NCBI RefSeq assembly: GCF_020523605.1
Contig: NZ_JAJAQI010000012.1
Location: 1-64,000 of the forward strand
Length of the DNA stretch: 64,000 nucleotides
DNA from: Roseicella aerolata
Lineage (GTDB): Bacteria > Pseudomonadota > Alphaproteobacteria > Acetobacterales > Acetobacteraceae
Direction of reading: 5' to 3'
Shown here: one piece after another, positions 44,367 through 57,711 of the stretch
Numbering within the stretch: the stretch's first letter is position 1
Layout: every line of letters begins with the position of its first letter
Program-made: the position numbers and the translations under genes
Notes under the pieces: model-generated
Seen by the model: only the letters and a program-made list of their open reading frames with translations
What the model was told of the DNA's origin: nothing
Database searches by the model: none

Positions 44367-44874
44367 TGCTGCATATTAATCGCCTTTAGCGCTTCCTCCA
44401 CCACCACCTCCGGCGGCGGCTCCACCGACAGCACAATCGCCCCCTCCTCCGCCCCCGGCGCCTCCAGCGTGGCGAACTGGCTCTCCATCAGGCTCGCCGG
44501 CATGAAGTGCCCCGGCCGCGCCGCCTGCCGCGCGCCGATCAGCGCCGGGTCGCCCGCCAGGTGCAGCAGCCGCAGCGCCGGCCGGCCCTGCCGCAGCCGG
44601 TCCCGGTACACCCGCTTCAGCGCGGAACAGGTGACCACGCCGCCCTCCCCCGCCGCCGCCCGCGCATCCACCCAGGCGCCGATCGCATCCAGCCAGGGCC
44701 AGCGGTCGTCATCGGTCAGCGGCTCGCCGCGGCTCATCTTGGCGATGTTGGCCGGCGGGTGGAACGCATCCGCATCGGCGAAGGGCACCGCCAGGCGCCG
44801 GGCCAGCAGGCTGCCCACCGTGCTCTTGCCGGCGCCGGAAACACCCATCACCAGCACCAGGGGCCGCGTGCCGC

Positions 44875-44878
<4 letters not shown>
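44363..44878 (-). CDS. gntK: Gluconokinase
   Basis: 171 residues of the shikimate kinase-like GntK family. Walker A is LVMGVSGAGKSTVG; DADAFHPPANIAKMSRGEPLTDDDRWPWL is the diagnostic gluconate-binding and lid region; VVTCSALKRVYRDRLR and ARPGHFMPASLMESQFATLEAP follow as expected. It phosphorylates gluconate to 6-phosphogluconate in the cytoplasm. The GTG start lies in a GTGA overlap with the gnd stop, so kinase and dehydrogenase are coupled. The last codons (AINMQH) become AT-rich where the island begins. Confidence 0.95.
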
Positions 44879-45900
<1,022 letters not shown>

Positions 45901-46186
45901 CGCGGAATTCCTCCCTGAAGCCTGCCCCGGTCCCGGCGGCGGTCGCCGCGGCACCGGGCGGCGGGTGTAGCGCCTGCAACCGGCCGGAGGGAAGCATCCC
46001 GGCATCCGGCCGCCAGAGACCGGGCGGCGGGAAGGGGGGCAGGCGAAGCGCGCCACCTGGCGTGCCGCCTGTCACGGCGGATTGCGTTCGGGACCGAAGG
46101 CCGGTGCGCCGCGGCTCCTGGTTTTCCGGGCTGCTTCACGCGTCCGGTCGTTCCCGCCCTCCCGCGATGTGCTCTAGGCTCGGGCC

Positions 46187-47575
46187 ATGGCCGATCGCAT
46201 CACGCTCGTGCTCAACGGTTCGCCGGTGGCGCTGCCCGCCGGCACCTCCCCCACCATGACCCTGCTGGACTGGCTGCGCGGCCCCGCCGGGCTGACCGGC
46301 ACGAAGGAAGGCTGCGCGGAAGGCGATTGCGGCGCCTGCACGGTGGTGCTGGAAGGGGCGGACGGGTCCCGCGCGCCGGTGAATGCCTGCCTTGCCCTGC
46401 TCGGCCAGTTGCATGGCTGCGCGGTGCGGACAGTGGAAGGGCTGCGCGGGCCGGAAGGCGGACCGCATCCGGTGCAGCGCCTGCTGGCGGAAGGCGACGC
46501 GACGCAATGCGGCTTCTGCACCCCGGGCATCGCCATGGCCGCCTGGGCCCATGCGCGGGAAGGCGGATCGGTGCATGAGGCGCTGGCGGGCAATCTCTGC
46601 CGCTGCACCGGCTACCGCCCGATCGTGGACGCCTTCGCCCGGCTGGAGGATGACGGCGCCGCGCCGCCCGCCCTGCCCGCGGTCGGCGGCGCGCGCTTCG
46701 AGGCGCCGGGCCAGGTCTTCCACCGCCCGGCCACCCTCGCCGAGTTGCTGGAACTGCGCGCCGCCCACCGGGGTGCCTGGCTGCTGGCCGGCGGCACCGA
46801 TCTCGGCCTGCTGGCCAGCGAGCACCGGCAGCGCCCGCCCGTGGTCATCCACCTCTCGGCCGTGCCGGAGCTGCAGGCGCTCACGGCCGATACCGGTGGC
46901 CTCACCATCGGTGCCGCCCTGCCCTATGCCCGGCTGCTGCCGCGGCTGGAGGGGCCCTTCGCCCCGCTCGGCGCCATGCTGGCGCGGCTCGGCTCCCGCC
47001 AGATCCGCGCCATGGGGACGGTCGGCGGCAATCTCGGCACCGCCTCCCCCATCGGGGACATGCTGCCGCCGCTGCTCGCCCTCGGCGCCGTGCTGCGCAT
47101 CGCCTCGGTGCGGGGGGAGCGGGAGCAGCGCCTGGAGGATTTCCTGCTCGGCTACCGCCGGACCGCGCTGGCGCCGGATGAGGTCATCCTCACCATCCGC
47201 CTGCCCCGCCCGGCCGCGGGCGCGGTGTTGGCCTGCGAGAAGGTCTCGAAGCGCCATGACCAGGACATCTCCGCGGTCTCGGCCGGCTTCCTGCTGCGGA
47301 TCGAAGGCGGGCGCATCGCCGGGGCGCGGCTCGCCTTCGGCGGCATGGGCCCGATGGCGGCGCGCGCCCCGGCCGCGGAGGCGATGCTGACCGGCGCGCT
47401 GCTGGCGCCGGCCTGCTTCGCCGGTGCGGCGGATGAGCTGGCGAAGGACGTCTCGCCGCTCTCGGACTGGCGCGGCAGCGCCGCCTACCGGCTGGCGGCG
47501 GCGCAGGGGCTGCTGCGGCGGCTCTACTGGCGGGTGGCGCGGCCCGACCTTCCGGCGGAGGTGCATGCGCTGTGA
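46187..47575 (+). CDS. xdhA: Xanthine dehydrogenase small subunit (2Fe-2S and FAD)
   Basis: 462 residues. Plant-type 2Fe-2S cluster in KEGCAEGDCGACTVVL plus NACLALLGQLHGC; second cluster in TQCGFCTPGIAMA and NLCRCTGYRPI. The FAD domain starts near residue 170 (FHRPATLAELLELRA, WLLAGGTDLGLLA) with GTVGGNLGTASPIGDMLPPLLALGA. It passes electrons from the molybdenum site to NAD+. Its stop overlaps the GTG of xdhB. The 286-bp spacer before it (45901-46186) shows no gene. The purine link with puuE, allA and urease is suggestive. Confidence 0.95.
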   Translation: MADRITLVLNGSPVALPAGTSPTMTLLDWLRGPAGLTGTKEGCAEGDCGACTVVLEGADGSRAPVNACLALLGQLHGCAVRTVEGLRGPEGGPHPVQRLLAEGDATQCGFCTPGIAMAAWAHAREGGSVHEALAGNLCRCTGYRPIVDAFARLEDDGAAPPALPAVGGARFEAPGQVFHRPATLAELLELRAAHRGAWLLAGGTDLGLLASEHRQRPPVVIHLSAVPELQALTADTGGLTIGAALPYARLLPRLEGPFAPLGAMLARLGSRQIRAMGTVGGNLGTASPIGDMLPPLLALGAVLRIASVRGEREQRLEDFLLGYRRTALAPDEVILTIRLPRPAAGAVLACEKVSKRHDQDISAVSAGFLLRIEGGRIAGARLAFGGMGPMAARAPAAEAMLTGALLAPACFAGAADELAKDVSPLSDWRGSAAYRLAAAQGLLRRLYWRVARPDLPAEVHAL

Positions 47576-50022
47576 CGGCGCCCGATCGCGGAGCGCCAGA
47601 GGCGCGGAGCGTGAATCGGTCGCCCACGGCCACGCCCGATCGCGGAGCGCCAGAGGCGCGGAGTGTGAAGCGGCCGCCCGCCGCCGCGCCCGATCGCGGA
47701 GCGCCGCAGGCGCAGGACGCCGAGGTTCAGGGCGCGGACCGGCCGCTCCAGCCGAACGCCCGGGGCGGCATGGGCGCCGCGCTGCGGCATGACAGCGCCC
47801 TCCGGCACACGACCGGCGAGGCGCGGTTCCTCGATGACCTGCCGGAGCCGCCAGGGCTGCTGCATGCGGCCCTCGCCCTGTCCCCCGTGGCGCATGGCCG
47901 GCTCTCCCCCATCGACCCGGCGCCGGCGCGCGCGCTTCCCGGCGTGGTCGCGGTGCTGCTCCCCGCCGACATCCCAGGCCGGAACGACATCGCCCCGGCC
48001 GGCAGCGGGGAGGTCATGCTGGCCGATGGCCTGGTGGAGTATGCCGGCCAGCCCCTCGCGGTCGTGGTCGGGGAGACGCGGGACGCGGCGCTGGCCGGCG
48101 CCGCCGCGCTGCGGCCGGAGATCGCGCCGCTGCCGCCCGTCCTCTCCATCGCGGAGGCGATCGCGCGCGAGAACTGGGTGCTGCCGCCCCAGGCCATCAG
48201 CCGCGGCGATGCGGCGGCGGCGCTGGCCGCCGCGCCGCGCCGGATCTTCGGGGAGTTCCGGGCCGGCGGGCAGGAGCATTTCTACCTGGAAGGCCAGATC
48301 GCCATGGCGGTGCCGGGGGAGGATGGCGATGTGGCCATCCATTCCTCGACCCAGCACCCGACCGAGGTGCAGCACATCGTCGCCCGGGTGCTGGGCTGCG
48401 CCTACAACCAGGTGACGGTGACGGTGCGCCGCATGGGCGGTGGCTTCGGCGGCAAGGAGAGCAATGCAAGTTGGGTGGCCGCCGCCGCCGCGCTGGCGGC
48501 CCGCCGCACCGGGCGGCCGGTGAAGCTCCGTCTCTCGCGCAAGGCGGATATCGCCGCGACGGGCAAGCGCCACCCCTTCCTCTATCGCTGGACCGCGGGC
48601 TTCGATGCCGGCGGCCGCATCCTGGCGCTGGATGCCACCCTCGCCGCCGATGCCGGCCATAGCCTGGACATGACGGGTGGCGTCGTCTTCCGCGCCATCA
48701 CCCATGCGCTCGGCTGCTGCGACGTGCCGGCGCTCTCCCTCCGGGCGCTCGCCTGCAAGACCAACACGGTCAGCAACACCGCCTTCCGCGGCTTCGGCGG
48801 CCCGCAGGGCGCGCTGCTGATGGAGGATGTGGTGCACCGCGTGGCGAAGGCGGCCGGCCTGCCGCCGGAGGCGGTGCGGGCGCGCAATTTCGCCGGCGGG
48901 GAGAACGGGGCCGAGACGCCCTATGGCCAGGCGCTGGAAGGCGACCTGATCCGCCGCGTCTGGGCGGAGGCGAAGACCGACAGCGGCTGGGATGCGCGGC
49001 GCGCGGAGATCGCCGCCTTCAACGCGCAGCATCCATACCTGCGCCGGGGCCTCGGCAGCATGGTGCTGGCCTTCGGCATCTCCTTCGGCCAGACGCACAT
49101 GAACCAGGCCGGCGCGCTGGTGCATGTCTATACCGATGGCTCGATCCGCCTGAACCATGGCGGGACGGAGATGGGCCAGGGGCTCTTCGTCAAGGTCGCC
49201 CAGGTCGTCGCCAGCGTCTTCGGCGTGGATACCGACCGCATCCGCATCACCGCGACCAGCACGGCGGAGGTCCCCAACACCTCCCCCACCGCCGCCAGCA
49301 CGGGCAGCGACCTGAATGGCTGGGCGGCGCATGCCGCGGCCAGCGCGATCCGCAGCCGCATGGCGGCGGTGGCGGCGAAGGAATGGGGCGTGGCACCGGA
49401 CGAGGTGGCGTTCGCCGATGGCCTCGCCACCGCCGGCGGCAACCGCGCCATGGAATTCGGGGAACTGGCGAGGCTCGCCTATCTGAAGCGCGTTTCGCTC
49501 TCCGCCACCGGCTTCTACCGCACGCCCGACATCCACTGGGACCGCGCCACCATGCGCGGGAAGCCCTTCTTCTACTTCTCCTACGGCGCCGCGGTGGCGG
49601 AGGTCGCGGTCGATACGCTCACCGGCGAGCATCGCTGCCTCTCGGCGCATCTCGTCCAGGATTGCGGCCGCAGCCTGAACCCGGCGGTGGATCTCGGCCA
49701 GGTGGAGGGCGCCTTCGTGCAGGGCATGGGCTGGCTCACCTGCGAGGAGCTGTGGTGGGACGCCGAGGGGCATCTACGCACCCTCGGCCCCTCCACCTAC
49801 AAGATCCCCGGCAGCCGGGACGTGCCGCCGGTGCTGCGGGTGCGGCTGCTGGAAGGCGCGCCGGCGCGGTCGGAGACGATCTTCCGCTCGAAAGCGGTGG
49901 GCGAGCCGCCGCTGCTGCTGGCGACCGCGGTCTGGAACGCGCTGAAGGACGCGATCGGCACGGACCGGCTGGACGCGCCGGCGACGCCGGAACGGGTGCT
50001 GATGGCCCTCCACGGCAGGTAG
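47572..50022 (+). CDS. xdhB: Xanthine dehydrogenase molybdenum-binding large subunit
   Basis: 816 residues, about 30-40 longer than usual because the first 55 residues are three 18-residue repeats. The conserved part starts near GGMGAALRHDSALRHTTGEARFLDDL. Substrate residues equivalent to bovine E802 and R880 are in GGFGGKESNA and AFRGFGGPQG, and the catalytic glutamate is in SKAVGEPPLLLAT, so genuine xanthine or hypoxanthine oxidation is supported. Moco contacts include STQHPTEVQHIV and GTEMGQGLFVKV. The GTG start is in a GTGA overlap with xdhA. XdhC, the Moco-insertion factor, is not next to it. The TAG stop begins a palindromic repeat. Confidence 0.95.
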   Translation: MTAPDRGAPEARSVNRSPTATPDRGAPEARSVKRPPAAAPDRGAPQAQDAEVQGADRPLQPNARGGMGAALRHDSALRHTTGEARFLDDLPEPPGLLHAALALSPVAHGRLSPIDPAPARALPGVVAVLLPADIPGRNDIAPAGSGEVMLADGLVEYAGQPLAVVVGETRDAALAGAAALRPEIAPLPPVLSIAEAIARENWVLPPQAISRGDAAAALAAAPRRIFGEFRAGGQEHFYLEGQIAMAVPGEDGDVAIHSSTQHPTEVQHIVARVLGCAYNQVTVTVRRMGGGFGGKESNASWVAAAAALAARRTGRPVKLRLSRKADIAATGKRHPFLYRWTAGFDAGGRILALDATLAADAGHSLDMTGGVVFRAITHALGCCDVPALSLRALACKTNTVSNTAFRGFGGPQGALLMEDVVHRVAKAAGLPPEAVRARNFAGGENGAETPYGQALEGDLIRRVWAEAKTDSGWDARRAEIAAFNAQHPYLRRGLGSMVLAFGISFGQTHMNQAGALVHVYTDGSIRLNHGGTEMGQGLFVKVAQVVASVFGVDTDRIRITATSTAEVPNTSPTAASTGSDLNGWAAHAAASAIRSRMAAVAAKEWGVAPDEVAFADGLATAGGNRAMEFGELARLAYLKRVSLSATGFYRTPDIHWDRATMRGKPFFYFSYGAAVAEVAVDTLTGEHRCLSAHLVQDCGRSLNPAVDLGQVEGAFVQGMGWLTCEELWWDAEGHLRTLGPSTYKIPGSRDVPPVLRVRLLEGAPARSETIFRSKAVGEPPLLLATAVWNALKDAIGTDRLDAPATPERVLMALHGR
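47579..47740 (+). repeat. Three tandem 54-bp units inside the xdhB coding start
   Basis: CGCCCGATCGCGGAGCGCC begins at 47579, 47633 and 47687, a period of exactly 54 bp, and GAGGCGCGGAG recurs in units 1 and 2. Each unit encodes about 18 residues (PDRGAPEARSV, PDRGAPEARSV, PDRGAPQAQDA). Units 1 and 2 are almost identical, unit 3 is diverged. The period is a multiple of three, so the frame stays open. Part of the unit matches the ureA-ureB spacer repeat on the other strand. Confidence 0.85.
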
Positions 50023-50330
50023 AGCAGATCGCGGAAGGCCGTGCACGACCGGACGCGTGATGACATGCGCCAACATCCCATGCGGCAGATGTCATACCGG
50101 CCGGCGCAAGCGCTGGATTGCAGCCGCCATGGGTGGCTGAGGCCGCAACGGGTTCCCACCGGCCTTGCTGCGCAAGGTCGTTGGGACCCTGGAATACAGC
50201 CGGCGGCCCATACTCCGGCGCCGGCGCCTGCGGCCGCATCACTGTGTCAGCATCGATGCGGGACGACTGATAATAACCGGCCGCACGGATTCCTGACCCA
50301 TGGTTGGCGGTCGTGCGGCCGGTATGACTT
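50020..50330. repeat. Palindromic repeat cluster after xdhB (includes TAGAGCAGATCG copy 3)
   Basis: The 387-bp gap between convergent xdhB and the gene at 50410 starts with TAGAGCAGATCG on the xdhB stop codon. CCGCATC (50234-50240) pairs with GATGCGG (50255-50261) around TGTCAGCATC, like the 12662-12689 hairpin. ACCGGCCGCAC (50276-50286) pairs perfectly with GTGCGGCCGGT (50313-50323). The middle is GC-rich with a diverged repeat copy. I see no gene here; likely terminators for both neighbours. Confidence 0.65.
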
Positions 50331-50409
50331 TCTAGTTGAGCGCGCAGCCGCCACACCAACCGTGCGCGCGATAAGCGTCGCGGAAAGTCAGAACGTTCCG
50401 CGGCGGGTC

Positions 50410-50700
50410 TCACTCCTGTGGCAGGCTGGGCGCGTCCCGGCTGCCACGGCCGGTCGCCTTCGGCGTCTCCTTCACCGCCTGGTCGGGCCCGGCCTCCTCG
50501 GCGCCGCCCTTCACGCCGATATTCACCGGCCCTTTAGGCGCGGCCGCATCGGTGCGGTTCACGCCCTGCTCCAGGTCGCCGCGCGGGTACTGGGCCTCCG
50601 GCCGCTTGTCGCGCGGCGGCGCATGCGGCCCGTCCCAGCCGTCATGGGAGGTGACGCTGTCCTCCTCGGGGCGGATATGGGTGTCTTTGCTCTCGGACAT
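50410..50700 (-). CDS. Small hydrophilic hypothetical protein, 96 residues
   Basis: Begins MSESKDTHIRPEEDSVTSHDGWDG after GGGAAGAG, a fair ribosome site. It is highly polar, rich in Asp, Glu, Lys, Pro and Gly, with no cysteine, no hydrophobic core and no signal peptide, so it is probably disordered. The composition resembles small stress- or starvation-induced hydrophilic proteins, but no family motif is recognisable and no function is claimed. It stands alone between the repeat cluster and the divergent lipoprotein hydrolase. Confidence 0.6.
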   Translation of the reverse strand: MSESKDTHIRPEEDSVTSHDGWDGPHAPPRDKRPEAQYPRGDLEQGVNRTDAAAPKGPVNIGVKGGAEEAGPDQAVKETPKATGRGSRDAPSLPQE

Positions 50701-50936
50701 GGCGATCTCTTCCCGCTGGTATCCGAGGGGCAACGCGCGGCGCGGCCCGAGGATCATCGCGACGCCACCCGCCGGCAGGACGCGCGGGTCCACCGCGACG
50801 CCCTCACAAAGCTTGCAGCCACCCCACATAAAATTGCATACAATGCAACCATCAGCGACCCCGATGACTCAGTCATCGGAGAGGCACCGGCTGCGGTGCC
50901 GGGCCGGCGTCCCGCTCTGTCCCAGGCAGGTGATCA

Positions 50937-52016
50937 TTGACGCATCTCCGACGCGCTCTCCGCCGGCTGGCCCCGATGATGCTCCTGCTCGCCGCTGCCG
51001 GTTGTGCCGGCACCGGCGGCGGTGACGCGCCGCAGGCCGCCCGGACCGGCGCGCCGCCGCCCGGCTTCACCGCGGATACCTTCAGCCGCGCCGGCCTCAT
51101 CAGCGGCGCGACCGCGACCGAGGCGGGATGCCGCGCCCTGCCGGACGGGCTCTGGGTCGGCACCCGCGATGGCCGCCACGAATGCCTGCGCTATGCCGCG
51201 GGGGCGGAGCAGACGGCGGGGCGCACCGCGCTGGTCTACATCCCGGGCGATGCCACCGGCGTCGCCTACCGCTTCGCCGGCGGCCGGCCGCAGATCGATG
51301 CCGCGAGCGAGCGCTACGAGGCCTCGGCCGAGACCCGCCGCGCGGCCGCCCGCAAGCTGAGCGGGGCCATGGGCGGGGTGCCGGTCGTCCTGATCGGCCG
51401 CCCCGGCATGCATGGCTCCTCCGGCGACCATGCGCAGGACCGGCACAGCCGGGCGGAGGTCGAGCTGGTCGATGCCGCGCTGACCGAGCTGCGCCGACGC
51501 CACGGCTTCCGGGACTTCGTGCTCTCCGGCTTCTCCTCCGGCGGGGTCGTCGCCGCCAACCTCCTGGCGCGGCGCGGCGACATCCGCTGCGCGGTGCTCG
51601 CCTCGGCGCCGCTCGACCTCGCGGGCTTCTACCGGACGCAGGACGGCACGGTCTCCGACCAGTACCTGATGCAGCACGGCGAGCTCGCGGACCCCATGCG
51701 CAGCCTGCGGGCGATCCGGTCCGGCGCCGCCATCTTCGTGCTCGGCGACCGGCGGGACCGCAAGGTCCCGGCCGCCACCTGGGAAGCCTGGACCGCGGCC
51801 GCCCGGCGCGCGGGGCTGCGCGTCACCGCGGCGGAGACGCCCGGGGAAGCGAAGGCCGAGGCCGGCCTCGCGAGCAGCCATCACGAGGCGTCCAGCCAGG
51901 GCATGGAGGTGGCGCGCGCCTGCGCCGCGGGCGAGGAGGTCACGCTCGACCGGCCCCCCGGCGCGGCCGAGAGGCGGGCCGCCTTCGCCGCCCCCCTGCT
52001 GCGTGCCGTCGAATAG
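50937..52016 (+). CDS. Alpha/beta-hydrolase-like lipoprotein
   Basis: 359 residues. Signal peptide with lipobox AAGC (MMLLLAAAGCAGTGGG). The mature protein has an alpha/beta-hydrolase layout: VVLIGRPGMHGSSGDH near the oxyanion strand, the nucleophile elbow in FVLSGFSSGGVVAANLL, AVLASAPLDLAGF, the acid region in AAIFVLGDRRDRKVP and a late SSHHEASSQG with candidate histidines. The start appears to be TTG at 50937 with CAGGTGA upstream. Envelope esterase or peptidase role inferred; no partner gene. The region between it and glnD (52017-52165) shows no gene. Confidence 0.78.
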   Translation: MTHLRRALRRLAPMMLLLAAAGCAGTGGGDAPQAARTGAPPPGFTADTFSRAGLISGATATEAGCRALPDGLWVGTRDGRHECLRYAAGAEQTAGRTALVYIPGDATGVAYRFAGGRPQIDAASERYEASAETRRAAARKLSGAMGGVPVVLIGRPGMHGSSGDHAQDRHSRAEVELVDAALTELRRRHGFRDFVLSGFSSGGVVAANLLARRGDIRCAVLASAPLDLAGFYRTQDGTVSDQYLMQHGELADPMRSLRAIRSGAAIFVLGDRRDRKVPAATWEAWTAAARRAGLRVTAAETPGEAKAEAGLASSHHEASSQGMEVARACAAGEEVTLDRPPGAAERRAAFAAPLLRAVE

Positions 52017-52165
52017 GGCGCTCCGCGGCAGGCCGCGGCCGCCCGGCAGGCATCCATCCGTCCGGCCTTGCATGGTACCGACGGCCCAGGCGTGACCGCA
52101 TCCGGGCAAGAAGGCCGCACTTGCGGCGGGCCGCAGACGGGACCCTGAGACGGTACCCTGGCGGG

Positions 52166-54982
52166 TCAGGCCCGGTCCGCGACCGCGCGCGCCGCCGCCG
52201 CCGCCGGCCCGCCGCCCTCGCCCGGCGGCGCCAGCGCCGCCTCCATGGCGATGCGCAGGCTGGCGAGCTTGCGGTCGTTCTCGACCTTCAGGCCGAACAC
52301 GTCCTTCACGTAGAAGACGTCCACCGCCCGCACGCCATAGGTGGTGATATGCGCGCTGGCGATCTGCAGCCCCTGATCGCTGATCGCCGCCGTCACGTCA
52401 TGCAGCAGGCCGGGCCGGTCGCGGCCGTTCACCTCGATCACGGTATGGGTGTTCGAGGCATGGTTGTCGAAGACCACCCGCGGCGGCACGGTCACGGCCC
52501 TGAGCCGCGCCGGCTCCCGCCGGACCTTGCAGATCTCGTCCTTGAGGCGGAGGCGGCCCGACAGCGCCTGCTCGATCAACACGGAAAGGCGTGCCAGGCG
52601 GTGCGGCGCGTCGAAGGCGCCGCCGGCGGCGTCCTGCACCCAGAAGGTATCCAGTGCCATGCCGTTGGTCAGGGTGTGGATCCGCGCATCGACGATGCTG
52701 GCACCCGCCACGGCCAGCGCGCCGGCGATGCGGCTGAACAGGCCGGGGTGGTCGGCGGCATAGACCGTGATCTCGGTCACCGCGCGGGATTCCATCACCC
52801 GCGTCCGGACCGTGAGCGGCGCCTTGGTCGCCTCCGCCTCCCGGATCAGGGCGGCATGGCGGGCATGCGTCTCGGCATCGAAGGAGAGCCAGTAGCCGGG
52901 ATAGCCGAGGACCAGGAACCGCTCCCGATCCGCCGCCGGCCAGCCGGCCAGCATGGCCACCGCGGCCTCCCGCGCGCGGGCCACGCGCACGTCGCGCTCG
53001 GGCACGGAAAGGCCGCCGGCCAGCACCTCGGCCACGCGCCAGTAGACCTCCCGCAGCAGGGTCGCCTTCCAGCCGTTCCAGACCTTGGGCCCGACCGCGC
53101 GCATGTCGCAGACCGTCAGCACCAGCAGCAGCCGCAGCCGCTCGGGCGACTGCACCAGGTCGGCGATGTCGAGGATGGTCTTCGGGTCCTCGATGTCACG
53201 CTTGAAGGCGGTTTGGCTGATCAGCAGGTGGTGCAGGACGAGCCAGGAGACGGTCTCGGTCTCCTCCGGCGTCAGGCCGAGCTTCGGCCCCAGCTCCGTC
53301 GCGATCCGGGCGCCGAGCTCGGAATGGTCGCCGCCGCGGCCCTTGGCGATGTCATGCAGCAGCGTCGCCATGTACAGGGCGCGGCGGGACTGGAGCTGGC
53401 CGATCAGCTCGGAGGCAACGGGCGCGGCCTCCGCCAGCTCGCCCCGCTCGATCTGCTGCAGCACGCCGATCGCCTCGATGGTGTGCTCATCGACCGTATA
53501 GACATGGTAGGTATCGAACTGCATCAGCCCGACGATGCGGGCCCAGTCGGGGATGAAGCGGGGGAGGAACCCCGTCTCGTTCATCAGCCGCAGCCAGGTC
53601 GCGGCATCCCGGCCGGCCAGCAGATCGAGGAAGAGGGTATTGGCCTCGGCATCGCCGCGGAGATGGACGGCGTGGTGGGCGTTGCGGATCAGCGCCCGGA
53701 TGGCGAGGGGATGGATGTCCAGCTTGCGGTCCCGCGCGGCCTTCAGGATCCGCAGCATCAGGATCGGCTCGCGGGAGAAGTCCCGGTTCGGCGGCGCCGC
53801 CACCAGCTTGCCGTCGGCGAAGGCGAGGCCCGCTTCCGCCAGCGCCGCATCGCCCTGCCGCCGCGTCGCGGGCGGGCCGAGTGCCGCGCGCTCGATCGCC
53901 GGCTCCAGCACCCGGGTCAGCCGCAGCACGTCGCGCACCGTCAGGAACAGGTGCTTCATGAAGCGCTCGACGCCGTCCTGCCGGCCGCGCGGCGTGTAGC
54001 CCATGCGGGCGCCGACCACCGGCTGGAAGTCGAAGGTCAGGCGCTCCTCCGCCCGGCCGGCGACGTAGTGGAGGTGGAAGCGGACGGTCCAGAGGAAGTC
54101 CCAGGCCCGGCGGATGGCCCTCGCCTCGTGGTCGGTCAGCAGGCCGCCGCCCGGGCTCTCCGGCCCGACCAGGTCCGGCATGCGCTGGGTGCCGAAGGCG
54201 TAGCGGGAGAGCCAGTAGAGGGTCTGCAGATCCCGAAGGCCGCCGCGCCCCTCCTTGATGTTGGGCTCGACCAGATAGGGGCTGTCGCCATAGCGGGCGT
54301 GGCGGGCGGCGCGCTCCGCCCGCTTGGCGGCGAGGAAGGGGCCGAGGCCGCGTTGCTGGTTGGCGCGGCCGAAGGCCTCCAGGAAGCGGTCGAAGACCGG
54401 CTTCTCGCCGGCGAGGAAGCGGGCATCGACCAGCGCGGTCATCACCGTCGCATCCTTGCCGGACTCCTCCAGGCAGTCCCGGATGGAGCGCGTGGCATGT
54501 CCGACCTTCAGGCCAAGGTCCCAGAGCAGGTAAAGGACGAACTCCACCACCCGCTGCGCCCGCGGCCCGGCCGGCTGGTCGGTCAGGAAGAGCAGGTCGA
54601 TATCCGAATAGGGGGCCAGCACGCCGCGGCCATAGCCGCCGGTCGCGACCAGCGCGAAGGGCGGCTCCGCCTTCTCGGCCTCCCGGGCCGGGACCATGGC
54701 CAGGGCGTAGCGGTGGATGGCGGTCATCAGCCCATCGGTCAGCGCCGCCAGCCAGCGGGCGGAGGCGAGGCCGGACAGCTCATGCGCCTCGAAGCTCTCC
54801 TGCACCGTGCCCTGCATGCGGCCGAGATGCCGGCGCAGCAGGTCCAGTGCCTCCTCCCGCCGGACCGGGCCGCCTTCCCCGCACAGTTCGGCGATCAGGT
54901 CCGGAATCACGGTCGGCATCTCCGCCAGCACCGGATGGCGCTGGGCGGTGGCCCGGGCGGGAAGGGCGGAGGCTGCGGTCAT
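52166..54982 (-). CDS. glnD: Bifunctional PII uridylyltransferase/uridylyl-removing enzyme
   Basis: 938 residues. Nucleotidyltransferase domain with GGYGRG at 115-120 and SDIDLLF with D127 and D129; PII-uridylyltransferase linker region (EGRGGLRDLQTLYW); HD domain with LLHDIAKGRGGDHSELG; two C-terminal ACT domains (AADHPGLFSRIAGALA and NGRDRPGLLHDVTAAISDQG) that sense glutamine. GlnD uridylylates PII when glutamine is low and so switches on nitrogen assimilation, which fits the many N-releasing genes here. It is 20 bp downstream of mutS on the same strand. Confidence 0.97.
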   Translation of the reverse strand: MTAASALPARATAQRHPVLAEMPTVIPDLIAELCGEGGPVRREEALDLLRRHLGRMQGTVQESFEAHELSGLASARWLAALTDGLMTAIHRYALAMVPAREAEKAEPPFALVATGGYGRGVLAPYSDIDLLFLTDQPAGPRAQRVVEFVLYLLWDLGLKVGHATRSIRDCLEESGKDATVMTALVDARFLAGEKPVFDRFLEAFGRANQQRGLGPFLAAKRAERAARHARYGDSPYLVEPNIKEGRGGLRDLQTLYWLSRYAFGTQRMPDLVGPESPGGGLLTDHEARAIRRAWDFLWTVRFHLHYVAGRAEERLTFDFQPVVGARMGYTPRGRQDGVERFMKHLFLTVRDVLRLTRVLEPAIERAALGPPATRRQGDAALAEAGLAFADGKLVAAPPNRDFSREPILMLRILKAARDRKLDIHPLAIRALIRNAHHAVHLRGDAEANTLFLDLLAGRDAATWLRLMNETGFLPRFIPDWARIVGLMQFDTYHVYTVDEHTIEAIGVLQQIERGELAEAAPVASELIGQLQSRRALYMATLLHDIAKGRGGDHSELGARIATELGPKLGLTPEETETVSWLVLHHLLISQTAFKRDIEDPKTILDIADLVQSPERLRLLLVLTVCDMRAVGPKVWNGWKATLLREVYWRVAEVLAGGLSVPERDVRVARAREAAVAMLAGWPAADRERFLVLGYPGYWLSFDAETHARHAALIREAEATKAPLTVRTRVMESRAVTEITVYAADHPGLFSRIAGALAVAGASIVDARIHTLTNGMALDTFWVQDAAGGAFDAPHRLARLSVLIEQALSGRLRLKDEICKVRREPARLRAVTVPPRVVFDNHASNTHTVIEVNGRDRPGLLHDVTAAISDQGLQIASAHITTYGVRAVDVFYVKDVFGLKVENDRKLASLRIAMEAALAPPGEGGGPAAAAARAVADRA

Positions 54983-55002
54983 TCCCTTGAGAGTAACCGC
55001 AC

Positions 55003-57711
<2,709 letters not shown>

